Source: Flammeovirga sp. OC4
GTDB taxonomy: Bacteria; Bacteroidota; Bacteroidia; Cytophagales; Flammeovirgaceae
NCBI RefSeq assembly: GCF_000812565.1
Contig: NZ_JTAM01000021.1
Span: 1-49,851, forward strand
Length of the DNA stretch: 49,851 bases
Reading direction: 5' to 3'
Positions within the stretch are counted from its first letter, which is position 1, and each line of letters begins with the position of its first letter. The notes under the pieces are model-generated. The model saw nothing but the letters and a program-made list of their open reading frames with translations. It was not told the DNA's origin and searched no databases. A program made the translations under genes and the position numbers. Below, in pieces: positions 36,857 through 45,424 of the stretch.

Positions 36857-37669
36857 TTAAATTTCCCTTAAATCTCTTCTTAATTGTATCAACTGATCGT
36901 GATATTTTGCGGCTTCGTCATAACCCACTTCTACAATCTCGATTAATTTTTCGGGGTCAGTATCAAAAGTATTGTAATGGATGAGGTCTTGAGGGAAGAT
37001 ATGAACGTCACAATCCTCCAGTTTTTTGAGTTCTGCTTTATCACCTTTCAATGACAATGCTCTCAATGTGATCTTTTGAATATTGTTTAACTCCCCTTTC
37101 TCGTATTGACGGATTGGAGATACGTATACGCCAATGACCTTTTCACATTGCTCCCGCAAAACATCCACTGGAAAGTGATTGAGTATACCTCCATCACTAT
37201 ACAATTGATCGTCAATTTCCATGGGAGAGAAAACAAATGGATAGGCAATAGAGGCTAAGATGGCATCCGTAATAGAGCCTGATGTAAATACCTTTTCTTC
37301 AGCAGAAAGCATATTGGTGGCTACAATAGAAAGCTCTTTATCACAATGCCTGAAATCGTCATCCGGAAATACTTTAAGCAGATCCTTTTTGAGTGTTTTA
37401 GGGTCAACAATTCCTCTAAAAAGTACATTGGATTTAAAGAAAGATCTTCTTTCCCAGTCAAACAAATCTGTCGTTAAGAAAAACTCTTGAATTTGGGTGA
37501 GCGGAATGCCATACGCATACATACTTCCTATTATCGAACCTGCACTTGTTCCAGCTACAGCATCAGGAACAATTCCTAGTTCTTTCAGATAGAATAAAAC
37601 TCCGATGTGGGCCAATCCTTTGGCGCCACCACCTGAAAATACAATACCTAATTTATGCTTCTTTGCCAT
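36857..37669 (-). CDS. Patatin-like phospholipase
   Basis: The 270-residue product has the three patatin landmarks: the glycine-rich oxyanion loop SGGGAKG (residues 12-18), the nucleophile S42 in GTSAGS, and the catalytic D159 in SDGG. It lacks a signal peptide and the large C-terminal barrel of surface patatins, so it is probably a cytoplasmic or membrane-associated lipid hydrolase of the RssA-like type. Its start overlaps the end of the acyltransferase gene by 17 bases, so the two are translationally coupled and likely act on the same lipid pool. Confidence 0.93.
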   Translation of the reverse strand: MAKKHKLGIVFSGGGAKGLAHIGVLFYLKELGIVPDAVAGTSAGSIIGSMYAYGIPLTQIQEFFLTTDLFDWERRSFFKSNVLFRGIVDPKTLKKDLLKVFPDDDFRHCDKELSIVATNMLSAEEKVFTSGSITDAILASIAYPFVFSPMEIDDQLYSDGGILNHFPVDVLREQCEKVIGVYVSPIRQYEKGELNNIQKITLRALSLKGDKAELKKLEDCDVHIFPQDLIHYNTFDTDPEKLIEIVEVGYDEAAKYHDQLIQLRRDLREI

Positions 37670-39002
37670 GTTGATTGATGATTAGATCAATTGCTTCGAT
37701 AATCTCTTTTCTTTCTTTCTTGATGGATTGATAAGCTGTTTTGTTTCGTTTGGATAACAGAAATACTCGCCAATCGGATAACAGAAAGTGGATATAACTA
37801 TTGAAAAAATACGAAGCATACGTGAAAAATGGAAAAATGAGAACCACTAGGAAAGTATACCATACAAATCCTCCAGTGAGGAAATAGGCAATCATCAGAT
37901 AAGTAAAGTAGAAAATAGGGAAAATAATACCACATAAAGCAATCAAATTTGCACCCCAGACTTCCATTTCATCAGATGTTTTCAAGGCAATACTTTTGGA
38001 TAATTTATAGGGTATCTTATTCAAGATCCAATTCACCCAATGGAATGGTAAAATAAGCAACGTAATCATCGATCTAAAAATCAAAGAAAACACACTTTTA
38101 AAGCTCTTTCCTGTATTCCAAAATGACTCATCTTTTATTTTATTTTTCTTTAAAAGGCCATCATAATTTTCAATCTTTGCTTTTATAGTATTTAATTGCT
38201 TTTCTGATAGTTTCTCTAAAAAATCTAATCCTTTGTTGAGGTAATGGAAATAATCCCTCAATGATTGCTTTCGTTTGAAAGGAGTGGTTTCTGTATACAT
38301 GGTAACCGCTTGAACCAACGGTGCTTCTGCTTCCAAATTAGGAAGAGTGAAATAGCTTTTTAAGATTTCCTCTTCAATCTTTTTAGTAATTTCTTGAGCC
38401 GTTTTACCACTGTTTTTCTCGTAATCCTCTTTGTAATCACGGACTTGTATTGGATTTCCAATCTCAATACTTACACTAGGAAACACACTCCCAATATGTG
38501 TATAATTCAACGCTACAGGAACGATATGTACATTGGATTGAAATTGATTAGCCACTTCTGTCTCCAAAGCGATTCTTGCAGTGCCAGACTTCAAACCTCT
38601 TAATTTTCTCTCCCAAATACTTGTTCCCTCGGAGAAAATAAGAATGTCACCTCCCTTGGTAAGTGTGTCTATACAATGTTTGAACATGTCTTTATTCGAA
38701 AAGGGTTGCCCTTTCGGTACATCCTGTTTTCGTACTACGGGAATCATGTTCAGTTTTTGAAAGAGCCATTTGTTGAATTTCCCCTTAAAAACAGTGGATT
38801 TGGTAATAAAATAGAGCGGTTTATGATAACTACATCCTAAAACCAATGCATCGATATACATCAGTGGATGAGTAACAGCAAATAAAATAGGTACATCTTT
38901 AGGGATTTTCTCCCAACCCGTTTTTTCAACTTTATAAAATACCAGTTTCAAATAGACGTACTTTACAAAAAAACGAATGGTGTTGTATAATAGGTTTCCC
39001 AT
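37653..39002 (-). CDS. PlsC-type acyltransferase with C-terminal membrane helices
   Basis: The 449-residue product has an N-terminal acyltransferase domain. THPLMYIDA carries the H45/D51 pair in the H-x5-D spacing seen in part of this family, and SEGTS (E125) takes the place of the usual FPEG motif. The domain transfers acyl groups to glycerol- or lysophospholipids. The last third (~310-430) has several hydrophobic helices, including LIALCGIIFPIFYFTYLMIA. It is followed, with a 17-base overlap, by the patatin gene; an acyltransferase coupled to a deacylase suggests phospholipid remodelling. An exonuclease gene ends 10 bases upstream. Confidence 0.9.
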   Translation of the reverse strand: MGNLLYNTIRFFVKYVYLKLVFYKVEKTGWEKIPKDVPILFAVTHPLMYIDALVLGCSYHKPLYFITKSTVFKGKFNKWLFQKLNMIPVVRKQDVPKGQPFSNKDMFKHCIDTLTKGGDILIFSEGTSIWERKLRGLKSGTARIALETEVANQFQSNVHIVPVALNYTHIGSVFPSVSIEIGNPIQVRDYKEDYEKNSGKTAQEITKKIEEEILKSYFTLPNLEAEAPLVQAVTMYTETTPFKRKQSLRDYFHYLNKGLDFLEKLSEKQLNTIKAKIENYDGLLKKNKIKDESFWNTGKSFKSVFSLIFRSMITLLILPFHWVNWILNKIPYKLSKSIALKTSDEMEVWGANLIALCGIIFPIFYFTYLMIAYFLTGGFVWYTFLVVLIFPFFTYASYFFNSYIHFLLSDWRVFLLSKRNKTAYQSIKKERKEIIEAIDLIINQHGKEA

Positions 39003-39012
39003 TAGGAATAGG

Positions 39013-39855
39013 TTAATTATGATTCAAAACAGCGAGGATCTCTTTTAACTCTTCTTCTTTGAGTATTTCAATATTTTTTCCACCAGCATTAAGAGCATTT
39101 ACCTTCTGTAATTTAGTAGGCCCTGGATCTGTACCTACCAGAACAATATTTGTAAGACCTGAAATATTAGAATTAATTTTTGCTCCTAAACCTTTGATAA
39201 TGGTAGCAAGTTCTAATCTTTCCCAAGTATTAAAAATACCAGTAATTACGACCTTTTGTCTATAAAAAGGGCTATCAGGATCTGCATTTTCAAAATCGGG
39301 TTTTAAAATATCTCCAGAAAGTTGTGTACGGTAAGGAGGGTTTGTTTTTTTCTTTTTGAATGGATTTTTCTCAAAAATAGGTAACTCTTTTTCTGAAATA
39401 CATTCAATATACAATTTTGCACAAGCTTCCGCATCTGCCAAAGCATTATGATGATTAAGTGCCCAACCGTAAGTGTAGCAAACATCATCTAATGCAGCAC
39501 CAGTGATTCTATAAGTACAATCGTATTGGAATTCAGGAACATCGAGGTCGTACAATTCTAAAGTTTGTTCTAATGCTCCAACGTCAAACCCAGCATTATG
39601 TGCGACGATCAGTTGCCCTTCAATGAAAGGTTTTATTTCATCCCAAACTTGAAAAAAGCTGGGTGCATTTTTAGTCATTTCAGCGGTAATACCATGAATA
39701 GTCGTATTGAAACTATGGTATCGGTTATCAGGAGGACGAACCAAAGTTTCATAACGGTCAATGATTTCACCGTTTTTCACCTTGACAATTCCTACTTGAC
39801 AAATACTCCACCTTGCACCATGTGCTGTTTCAAAATCTATTGCTGTAAATTCCAT
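39013..39855 (-). CDS. DnaQ-type 3'-5' exonuclease with C-terminal BRCT domain
   Basis: The 280-residue product opens with the exonuclease motif I FTAIDFETA (D7, E9). VAHNAGFDVGAL follows as motif II, and HHNALADAEACAKLY provides the HxxxxD motif III, so all acidic metal ligands are present. A basic linker with KNPFKKKKTNPP leads to a BRCT domain (~197-275), with VVITGIFNTWERLELATIIK and GAKINSNISGLTNIVLVG. This layout is known from DNA polymerase III epsilon-like proteins and implies a DNA repair or proofreading role. It lies directly upstream of the acyltransferase gene and may share its transcript. Confidence 0.93.
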   Translation of the reverse strand: MEFTAIDFETAHGARWSICQVGIVKVKNGEIIDRYETLVRPPDNRYHSFNTTIHGITAEMTKNAPSFFQVWDEIKPFIEGQLIVAHNAGFDVGALEQTLELYDLDVPEFQYDCTYRITGAALDDVCYTYGWALNHHNALADAEACAKLYIECISEKELPIFEKNPFKKKKTNPPYRTQLSGDILKPDFENADPDSPFYRQKVVITGIFNTWERLELATIIKGLGAKINSNISGLTNIVLVGTDPGPTKLQKVNALNAGGKNIEILKEEELKEILAVLNHN

Positions 39856-39974
39856 ATATTTTTATACCTCGAACATCGAATTTACAAAATTCGGCATTAT
39901 GAAGCATAATTAACAATGGTTTAGGTCATTAATGCGGTTCATTAGGAAAGGTTAAGAGAGGAGGAGAGAAGTGA

Positions 39975-40063
39975 GAGGTAAGAATGAAGAGGGAAGGGGC
40001 GTAGTGATATATCCATTATGAACCACAATACGAACCACTCTCATCCCTCTTCCTTTTTACCTC
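39975..40063. repeat. Large imperfect inverted repeat between porX and the exonuclease gene
   Basis: The left arm (39975-39994) and right arm (40044-40063) are 20 bases each and pair with only two mismatches. The left arm is purine-rich with GAGGTAA and GAAGAGGGA. The loop is about 49 bases and no T-run follows. It may be a long terminator-like structure for porX or the remnant of a small mobile repeat. Confidence 0.55.
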
Positions 40064-40079
40064 TTACCTAAAGGAAGAA

Positions 40080-41630
40080 CTATTTTTTACTCAGCTCAAT
40101 AAACGGAATGATCATTTCATCAATAGAAATTCCACCATGCTGGAAAGTGTCTTTATAGTAACTCACGTAATAATTATAATTATTAGGATATGCAAAGAAG
40201 TAATCTTCAGTTGCAAAAACATACGATGTAGACACCTCTGTTTTTGGTAAGCCAAAGTCTTCAGGATGACGAGCTACAAGTACATTTTTCTTATTGTAAG
40301 AAAGGTTTTTACCTTGTTTGTACCTTAAGTTGGTATTTGTTTCTCTGTCCCCAATAATTTTATAAGGCTTTTTAGTTCTTACCGTACCATGGTCTGTTGT
40401 GATGTATACTTTACAGTTTTTATCAGCCAACATTTTTAGCATTTCATATAATGTAGAGTGTTCAAACCAAGATTTTGTAATAGAACGGTAGGCCGCTTCG
40501 TCAGGTGCAAGTTCTCTCACCATATTGGTATCGGTCCTTGCGTGAGACAGCATGTCAACAAAGTTATAGACCACAGCATTGAATTTTTTATGCAATAAAC
40601 TATTGATTTGGTCATTGACTTGCTTGCCTTGAGAAGCACGAATTACTTTGTGATAACTGTATTTTTCTTGGATACCATGACGGAGTAATTGCTCACCTAA
40701 TAACTCTTCTTCATAATTATTTTTACTGTCTTCATCATTGTCATTTACCCACCATTCAGGGTAGGTAGCTTCAATTTCAGAAGGCATTAAACCTGAAAAA
40801 ATGGCATTTCTTGCATAAGCAGTAGTGGTCGGTAAGATGGGGCAATAGACCTCTTCTTTAACATTGAAAAGGTCGGATACTAATGGCTCAATTACCTTCC
40901 ATTGGTCATATCTTAGGTTATCAATCAGAATGAAAAAGACACTTTCATCGTTTTCTCTAACATAAGGCAAAACTTTTTCAGAAAGTAACTCATGCGAAAG
41001 AATAGGACGGTTTTCAGGGTCCTCCATCCAATCAATGTAATTATCTTTTATAAATCGACAGAAATTATGGTTGGCTTCATTTTTTTGCATTTCAAATACC
41101 TCACTCATACTTCTGTTTTCAGTCTGAGTGATTTCAATATCCCAATACACAAGTTTCTTATAGGTTTCTACCCAATCTTCCCATTCCATATCATTCATAA
41201 ATGACATCATGATACTTTGGAAATCTTGTTGATAAGCAGAGTTGGTTTTTTCAGAAACTAGTTTTTTTGTATCTAATATCTTCTTGATTGACAGAAGAAT
41301 CTGTTTAGGGTTAATGGGTTTAATCAGGTAATCTGCTATTTTGGCCCCAATAGCATCTTCCATGATATATTCTTCCTCACTTTTTGTAATCATCACAACA
41401 GGAATATTCGGCTTGATTCTTTTGATTTGCTCCAAAGCTTCCAATCCTGTCATACCCGGCATATTTTCATCCAAAAAGATAATATCAAATTCCTCTTCTT
41501 CACATTTTTCAATGGCATCCAAACCACTTAAAACTGGAGTAACTTCATAACCTTTTTTTGTTAAAAATAATATGTGAGGCTTTAGTAAATCAATTTCATC
41601 ATCTGCCCATAAGATGCGTTGTTGGCTCAT
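40080..41630 (-). CDS. porX: PorX-type T9SS response regulator with PglZ domain
   Basis: The 516-residue product starts at MSQQRILWADDEIDLLKPHI; the 20 upstream codons of the open frame are rejected. The receiver domain (1-~120) has phosphoacceptor D54 in IIFLDENMPG, acidic D10/D11, and the conserved KPINPKQ lysine. The rest is a PglZ domain of the alkaline phosphatase superfamily, with FILIDNLRYDQW, PTTTAYARNAIFSG, ITTDHGT and GGISIDEMIIP. Length and layout match PorX, which regulates type IX secretion and, in characterised cases, has nucleotide phosphodiesterase activity. It fits the T9SS sorting domains at the start of the window. Its PorY partner is not in view. Confidence 0.95.
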   Translation of the reverse strand: MSQQRILWADDEIDLLKPHILFLTKKGYEVTPVLSGLDAIEKCEEEEFDIIFLDENMPGMTGLEALEQIKRIKPNIPVVMITKSEEEYIMEDAIGAKIADYLIKPINPKQILLSIKKILDTKKLVSEKTNSAYQQDFQSIMMSFMNDMEWEDWVETYKKLVYWDIEITQTENRSMSEVFEMQKNEANHNFCRFIKDNYIDWMEDPENRPILSHELLSEKVLPYVRENDESVFFILIDNLRYDQWKVIEPLVSDLFNVKEEVYCPILPTTTAYARNAIFSGLMPSEIEATYPEWWVNDNDEDSKNNYEEELLGEQLLRHGIQEKYSYHKVIRASQGKQVNDQINSLLHKKFNAVVYNFVDMLSHARTDTNMVRELAPDEAAYRSITKSWFEHSTLYEMLKMLADKNCKVYITTDHGTVRTKKPYKIIGDRETNTNLRYKQGKNLSYNKKNVLVARHPEDFGLPKTEVSTSYVFATEDYFFAYPNNYNYYVSYYKDTFQHGGISIDEMIIPFIELSKK

Positions 41631-41952
41631 ATGTTTTTTATATTTTTTGTGGAGTAACAATTTATGAAATTGTGATTCAAAACACACCAAGATTTCACCA
41701 CAATTATTTTTTTTTAGATTTTTAAAATTTCAGATTCAAATAATCGTTATAAAAATAGGACGTAAAACGAATATTATATATCATATAAAATCAATTCTCC
41801 CTCAATGTGATAGTCTTTTTTTGACGGAGGCCAAAATTATTAATGAGAATGAACAATAATATCTGCAATTTTGTAATAACAAAGAGTTGTTTTCAGGTGT
41901 TATTGTTGAGAAAATAAAAAAGCAATACCAAATATTAAATTAGCTATAGCGT
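41631..41952. other. Divergent AT-rich gap between porX and the next gene
   Basis: There is no gene here. The sequence is very AT-rich, with a TATATATCATATAAAAT stretch, and probably contains promoters in both directions. I could not pick a convincing consensus pair. Confidence 0.5.
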
Positions 41953-43167
41953 ATGGAAGATAATACAAACGCATCATCATCAAAATTATTGATTATTATT
42001 GGAGCTGTTTTCGGAGGAGTTTTACTATTAACCTCCATCTTCTTCTTTATTTTTAGTGATGATGAAGAAATCGATCCTCAGCTTGTTACAATCGATGAGT
42101 TTATAAAAGAAAAAGCAATTTGGGAGCTTAATGGCGATGCAGTGGAAGGAAGTGCAGTCGCTATTACACTACGTTTGCCTAATATGAATATTAAACAAGT
42201 TGAAGATGCAGTGGAGCGTGCAGACCAAAGTGTGAGACAAGTAGATGCTGATATAAAAAAAATATGGAGTTCTTTGGGTGAAGATACTGGAGATTTAGAA
42301 AACAGTCTTCATAATTTACAAGATGAACTTGCAGGAATGTCAGATATTTATGAACACACTGAAGTGATTGCAGGACAGATTGCGGTAGATGATGCTTCAG
42401 GAAAGAGTGGGGCAGTTCAGTCTGCAGTAGTTCGACTACTATCAACAAGAGATGGTTATATCAGAGACATTAATTTGATGCAGGAAAATATCGATAAGGT
42501 ATTGAGCGTATTGGATGATGCAAAAAATCAAAATGGATCAGTCGGAGGAGTTACAGAAGCCATCGAGGAGCTGGAAGTAGCTAATACAAGATTGTTTGAA
42601 GAAGGGAGGTCACTTTTAAGAACTTTATTTGCTTTTGAGTATATCTACAATCAACATAGACAGTCAGGAGATACAGGAGATAGAATCGATGTCTTTTATA
42701 TTGCTTTACAAGATTACTTATATGACAAGATTATTGTAAAACATTCTCAAGATGATTTTTACCGAAAGAAAGGAAAGTTTGATGATGTGGTTGCAGAGAC
42801 AAAAGAACGATTGGGGTCATTAGATGAGGTAGTCGCTCTTCAGCAGAAAAGAGAGATGAAACTCAATGAATACAATAAGCTATCAGAACATTTAGGGGCA
42901 TTGAATGAGCTTTATAGCAACGCCAATGTGTCTATTACAGCAGATAATTTTACTGAATTGAATTTTGTTTCTGATGAGGAATGGGAGTATTCTATTTCGG
43001 AAGAAAATGCTCATACACCTTTGGTTGTGGTTTATAGAGTAGAAGGAACCCCCTTGTCTTCGGGACTTGTAGTGGCAAAAGCATCTTACAATTTGTCATT
43101 CGAAAATGAAGATAGTGATGAATTAATTTTACCAGGTAAATTAGAGCATGACGTGAGTGCTCAATAG
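41953..43167 (+). CDS. Single-pass membrane protein with coiled-coil domain, unknown function
   Basis: The 404-residue product has one N-terminal membrane helix (~11-34, LLIIIGAVFGGVLLLTSIFF) after a short polar tail, with no cleavable signal, so most of the protein should lie outside the cytoplasm. Residues ~75-310 are helical and acidic with heptad-like spacing, for example VEDAVERADQSVRQVDADIK and GVTEAIEELEVANTRLFEEG. A small beta-rich end follows (LVVVYRVEGTPLSSGLVVAK). I do not recognise the family. It is divergent from porX and ends shortly before a Dabb-domain gene. A hairpin-like CCTGATTGGA/TCCAATCAGG sequence after the stop may end its transcript. Confidence 0.82.
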   Translation: MEDNTNASSSKLLIIIGAVFGGVLLLTSIFFFIFSDDEEIDPQLVTIDEFIKEKAIWELNGDAVEGSAVAITLRLPNMNIKQVEDAVERADQSVRQVDADIKKIWSSLGEDTGDLENSLHNLQDELAGMSDIYEHTEVIAGQIAVDDASGKSGAVQSAVVRLLSTRDGYIRDINLMQENIDKVLSVLDDAKNQNGSVGGVTEAIEELEVANTRLFEEGRSLLRTLFAFEYIYNQHRQSGDTGDRIDVFYIALQDYLYDKIIVKHSQDDFYRKKGKFDDVVAETKERLGSLDEVVALQQKREMKLNEYNKLSEHLGALNELYSNANVSITADNFTELNFVSDEEWEYSISEENAHTPLVVVYRVEGTPLSSGLVVAKASYNLSFENEDSDELILPGKLEHDVSAQ

Positions 43168-43193
43168 AGCTAAGAATAAATAGAATTGAAAAA

Positions 43194-43238
43194 CCTGATT
43201 GGAGTGAAGCTTATTATTCATTCCAATCAGGTTTTTAA
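43194..43238 (+). terminator. Terminator after the coiled-coil membrane protein
   Basis: CCTGATTGGA pairs with TCCAATCAGG, and the right arm is followed by TTTTTAATTT. It lies about 27 bases after the stop codon at 43165-43167. Confidence 0.75.
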
Positions 43239-43286
43239 TTTATTGAAAGGTTTCTATTTTTGTGCTGAACAATAAAATATAGACAG

Positions 43287-43580
43287 ATGATTAATCATAC
43301 AGTACTTTTCAAATTAAAAGAAGAGACAACAGCAACTCAAAAACAAGAGTTAATCGATGCTCTACAGGCATTAGGTGGAAAAATTGATGAGTTAAAAGAA
43401 ATTCAAGTAAAAGAGAATTTTTCAGACCGTTCAAAAGGATTTGATGTAGTTCTTTATTCTATTTTTGATTCAAAAGAAGCTTTGGAAGCTTATCAAGTTC
43501 ACCCAGCACACGTAAAAGTTGTAGGTGAAAATGTAAAGCCAATTTTAGCCGATATACTTGTTGCTGATATTGAATATTAA
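43287..43580 (+). CDS. Stress-responsive A/B barrel (Dabb) domain protein
   Basis: The 97-residue product has the Dabb pattern MINHTVLFKLKEETT, then a helix (KQELIDALQALGG), VKENFSDRSKGFDVVLYSIF, and the ending YQVHPAHVKVVGENVKPI, where the HP-x-H histidines are the family signature. Such small ferredoxin-like proteins form dimers, and their roles vary from stress response to small-molecule chemistry. It is a single-gene unit, between a terminator on the left and a strong bidirectional terminator on the right. Confidence 0.93.
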   Translation: MINHTVLFKLKEETTATQKQELIDALQALGGKIDELKEIQVKENFSDRSKGFDVVLYSIFDSKEALEAYQVHPAHVKVVGENVKPILADILVADIEY

Positions 43581-43597
43581 TTTTCATTTCTGAACAT

Positions 43598-43637
43598 AAA
43601 AAAAGCCATTACAATCGAAATTGTAATGGCTTTTTTT
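43598..43637. terminator. Perfect bidirectional terminator
   Basis: GCCATTACAAT and ATTGTAATGGC form a perfect stem capped by CGAA, flanked by seven A and seven T. It serves the Dabb gene and the minus-strand gene at 43650. Confidence 0.95.
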
Positions 43638-43649
43638 CAAGGCTGAAGT

Positions 43650-44357
43650 TTAGTTTCTTCCGCCTCCTCTATGACCGTTACCGCCTCTATTTTTACCACC
43701 TTTGTGTCCCATTCTCTTCATTTGTCTTTTTTCCATTTCATCAGCAAGTTCATCCACTGACTTCGAAGGGTCCATTAAGACAAACATAACTGGTTGATAA
43801 TGTCCCATCATACCTTGACGTCCCATTTTTCCTTTACCTCTACCTTTTCTGCCATTACCTTTTTCATGACCATTACCTTCACCTTTATTTTCAGGCTTGT
43901 ATTTTGTCATAATGGCTTTTATATCGCTTTTCCATTGTTCTTGCTGAGTTTTTGTAGATGCTTTGATTGCTTCTAAATCAGCCTCATGGTTGTCCACAAT
44001 TTCCCAAGCAGCAGTAGTAATATGGCGCATTTCCTTTTCCATTGCCTGACGCTCTTTTTGTTGCTCTTCTGTAGGCTCTCCTTCAGGGCGTTTCATACTT
44101 TCTTTTTTCTTAGAAAGGGCGTCTAGTCTTTCTCTTAATGATACTAATGTTTTCTTTTCTGAATTAGATAACTTATTATCAAACTCTTTTCTGTTTTCTA
44201 ATACTACAGGAAGCACTTGAGCTTTCATGTATGCTTTGATTTCCTTACGGGCTTCATCTCTTTTCTTTTTCTTTTCTTGTTGAGCTACGCTTACAAATGA
44301 TACAGCAAGAGTTGCTACTGCGATTAATGATAGAATAAGAACTTTAGATTTTTTCAT
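43650..44357 (-). CDS. Secreted basic helical protein with Gly/Lys/Arg-rich tail
   Basis: The 235-residue product has a signal peptide ending in FVSVAQ. The mature part is strongly charged and helical (~25-150), with LSNSEKKTLVSLRERLDALS and EKEMRHITTAAWEIVDNHEA. A low-complexity GK/GR-rich stretch follows (~158-188), then a short conserved-looking block HYQPVMFVLMDPSKSVDELA and a second GK/GR/H-rich end. The helical part has the general look of Spy/LTXXQ-type periplasmic chaperones, and the His-rich tail could bind metal or nucleic acid; neither is established. I do not assign a function. Confidence 0.8.
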   Translation of the reverse strand: MKKSKVLILSLIAVATLAVSFVSVAQQEKKKKRDEARKEIKAYMKAQVLPVVLENRKEFDNKLSNSEKKTLVSLRERLDALSKKKESMKRPEGEPTEEQQKERQAMEKEMRHITTAAWEIVDNHEADLEAIKASTKTQQEQWKSDIKAIMTKYKPENKGEGNGHEKGNGRKGRGKGKMGRQGMMGHYQPVMFVLMDPSKSVDELADEMEKRQMKRMGHKGGKNRGGNGHRGGGRN

Positions 44358-44482
44358 GACACTAACTTTTTAAATTGTTTTCGTTTGATTTTGTATACTC
44401 CAAAGGTCATATCAAGGATGCAATATTGATAATCATTTCAACGAATGGAGTTCTTTTTTCAACGAACGAAAAGCTGAGGTAT

Positions 44483-44516
44483 AAAAAAAAGTCCCAAGTA
44501 CTTAAACTTGAGACTT
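44483..44516 (-). terminator. Intrinsic terminator for cysH
   Basis: On the minus strand AAGTCTCAAGT pairs with ACTTGGGACTT, and a run of eight or more T follows. It lies 33 bases past the cysH stop. Confidence 0.85.
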
Positions 44517-44548
44517 ATTTGTTCCATTGTGTATTACCAGTTAGTTTC

Positions 44549-45256
44549 TTATAAGCTAGTATGTAAACCACATTCTGTTTTGGTTTTACCAGCCCATCTA
44601 CCCGAACGGTCATCTGACCATAAAGGCTTTGTAGGATCTGCTTTAGCCGTACATGGCAAACAACCTACACTAAAATACCCTTTTGCAATAAGAGAATGTA
44701 AAGGAAGCTTTCTTTCATTGATGTATTGGAATACCATTTTTGAATCCCAATCTAAGATCGGGTGATATTTCGTTACACCATGTTTTGCTTGTTCTTCCTT
44801 TTGCATTTGAGAGCGAACAGCAGATTGTCCTTTTCTGATACCGTTAATCCAAACATCGTTTTCTTTTAAGATATCTTCTAAAGGCTCAACCTTGTTGATA
44901 TGACAACATCTGTCATGATGATGAACATGAAGTGGTTCACCATTTTCATCCACTTGTTTTTCAACAGGGATTTTCGACTTCAAGTCTATAATATTTAATC
45001 CAAGCTTTTTGGCTAATTGATCTCTAAATTCGATTGTTTCAGGAAAATGATAATTAGTATCTAAAAAGTATACTGGTATATTTTTATCTACTCTGCTGAT
45101 GATATCCAACAAGACAACACTTTGTGGTTGAAATGAAGAACTAGCAAAAATTCTTTTCCCTTGCGAATGATAGATAGCCACCTGCTTTGCGATTTCATCA
45201 ACTCGCTGATCAAATGATATTGCTGAAGCTTGTGGAATGATGCTTTGCGATGACAT
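44549..45256 (-). CDS. cysH: APS/PAPS reductase (assimilatory sulfate reduction)
   Basis: The 235-residue product shows the CysH PAPS-reductase fold: SSSFQPQSVVLLDIISR near the start, PVYFLDTNYHFPET, and the C-terminal ECGLH with catalytic C229. Cysteine pairs C117/C118 (DRCCHI) and C199/C202 (GCLPC) are the ligands of a [4Fe-4S] cluster, which marks the bacterial APS-reducing form rather than the cluster-free PAPS enzyme. It reduces activated sulfate to sulfite for cysteine synthesis. No other sulfate-assimilation gene is adjacent. A link to the sulfatases is possible because they release sulfate, but this gene sits alone and 12 kb away. Confidence 0.95.
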   Translation of the reverse strand: MSSQSIIPQASAISFDQRVDEIAKQVAIYHSQGKRIFASSSFQPQSVVLLDIISRVDKNIPVYFLDTNYHFPETIEFRDQLAKKLGLNIIDLKSKIPVEKQVDENGEPLHVHHHDRCCHINKVEPLEDILKENDVWINGIRKGQSAVRSQMQKEEQAKHGVTKYHPILDWDSKMVFQYINERKLPLHSLIAKGYFSVGCLPCTAKADPTKPLWSDDRSGRWAGKTKTECGLHTSL

Positions 45257-45350
45257 ATTCTTTTCTTTAACTTTTATTTAATCTACTAATTATATAGGAT
45301 AAATGCGAATTAATGAAAGAATCTACTTTTTTCAAAATTTTATCACAAAA

Positions 45351-45384
45351 AAAAAGGATCATTTACGAATAAATGATCCCTTTT
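45351..45384 (-). terminator. Intrinsic terminator for the Ig-repeat gene
   Basis: GGATCATTTA and TAAATGATCC form a perfect 10-bp stem capped by CGAA, with a run of A on the left that reads as T on the minus strand. It lies about 40 bases past the stop of the gene at 45425. Confidence 0.88.
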
Positions 45385-45424
45385 GTACTGTATTGAAAGT
45401 AAGTTGATTAATTTCTATAACAAC

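Noticed and set aside
34563-39002. The TerD, coiled-coil, patatin and acyltransferase genes as one defence island
   Set aside because: The patatin and acyltransferase are divided from the TerD group by a gap, look like lipid housekeeping enzymes, and no effector-sensor pairing such as a nucleotide cyclase is present.
44549-45256. CysH as a functional part of the sulfatase PUL
   Set aside because: It is a single-gene unit with its own terminator, 12 kb from the nearest sulfatase, and assimilatory reductases are common in this phylum without PULs.
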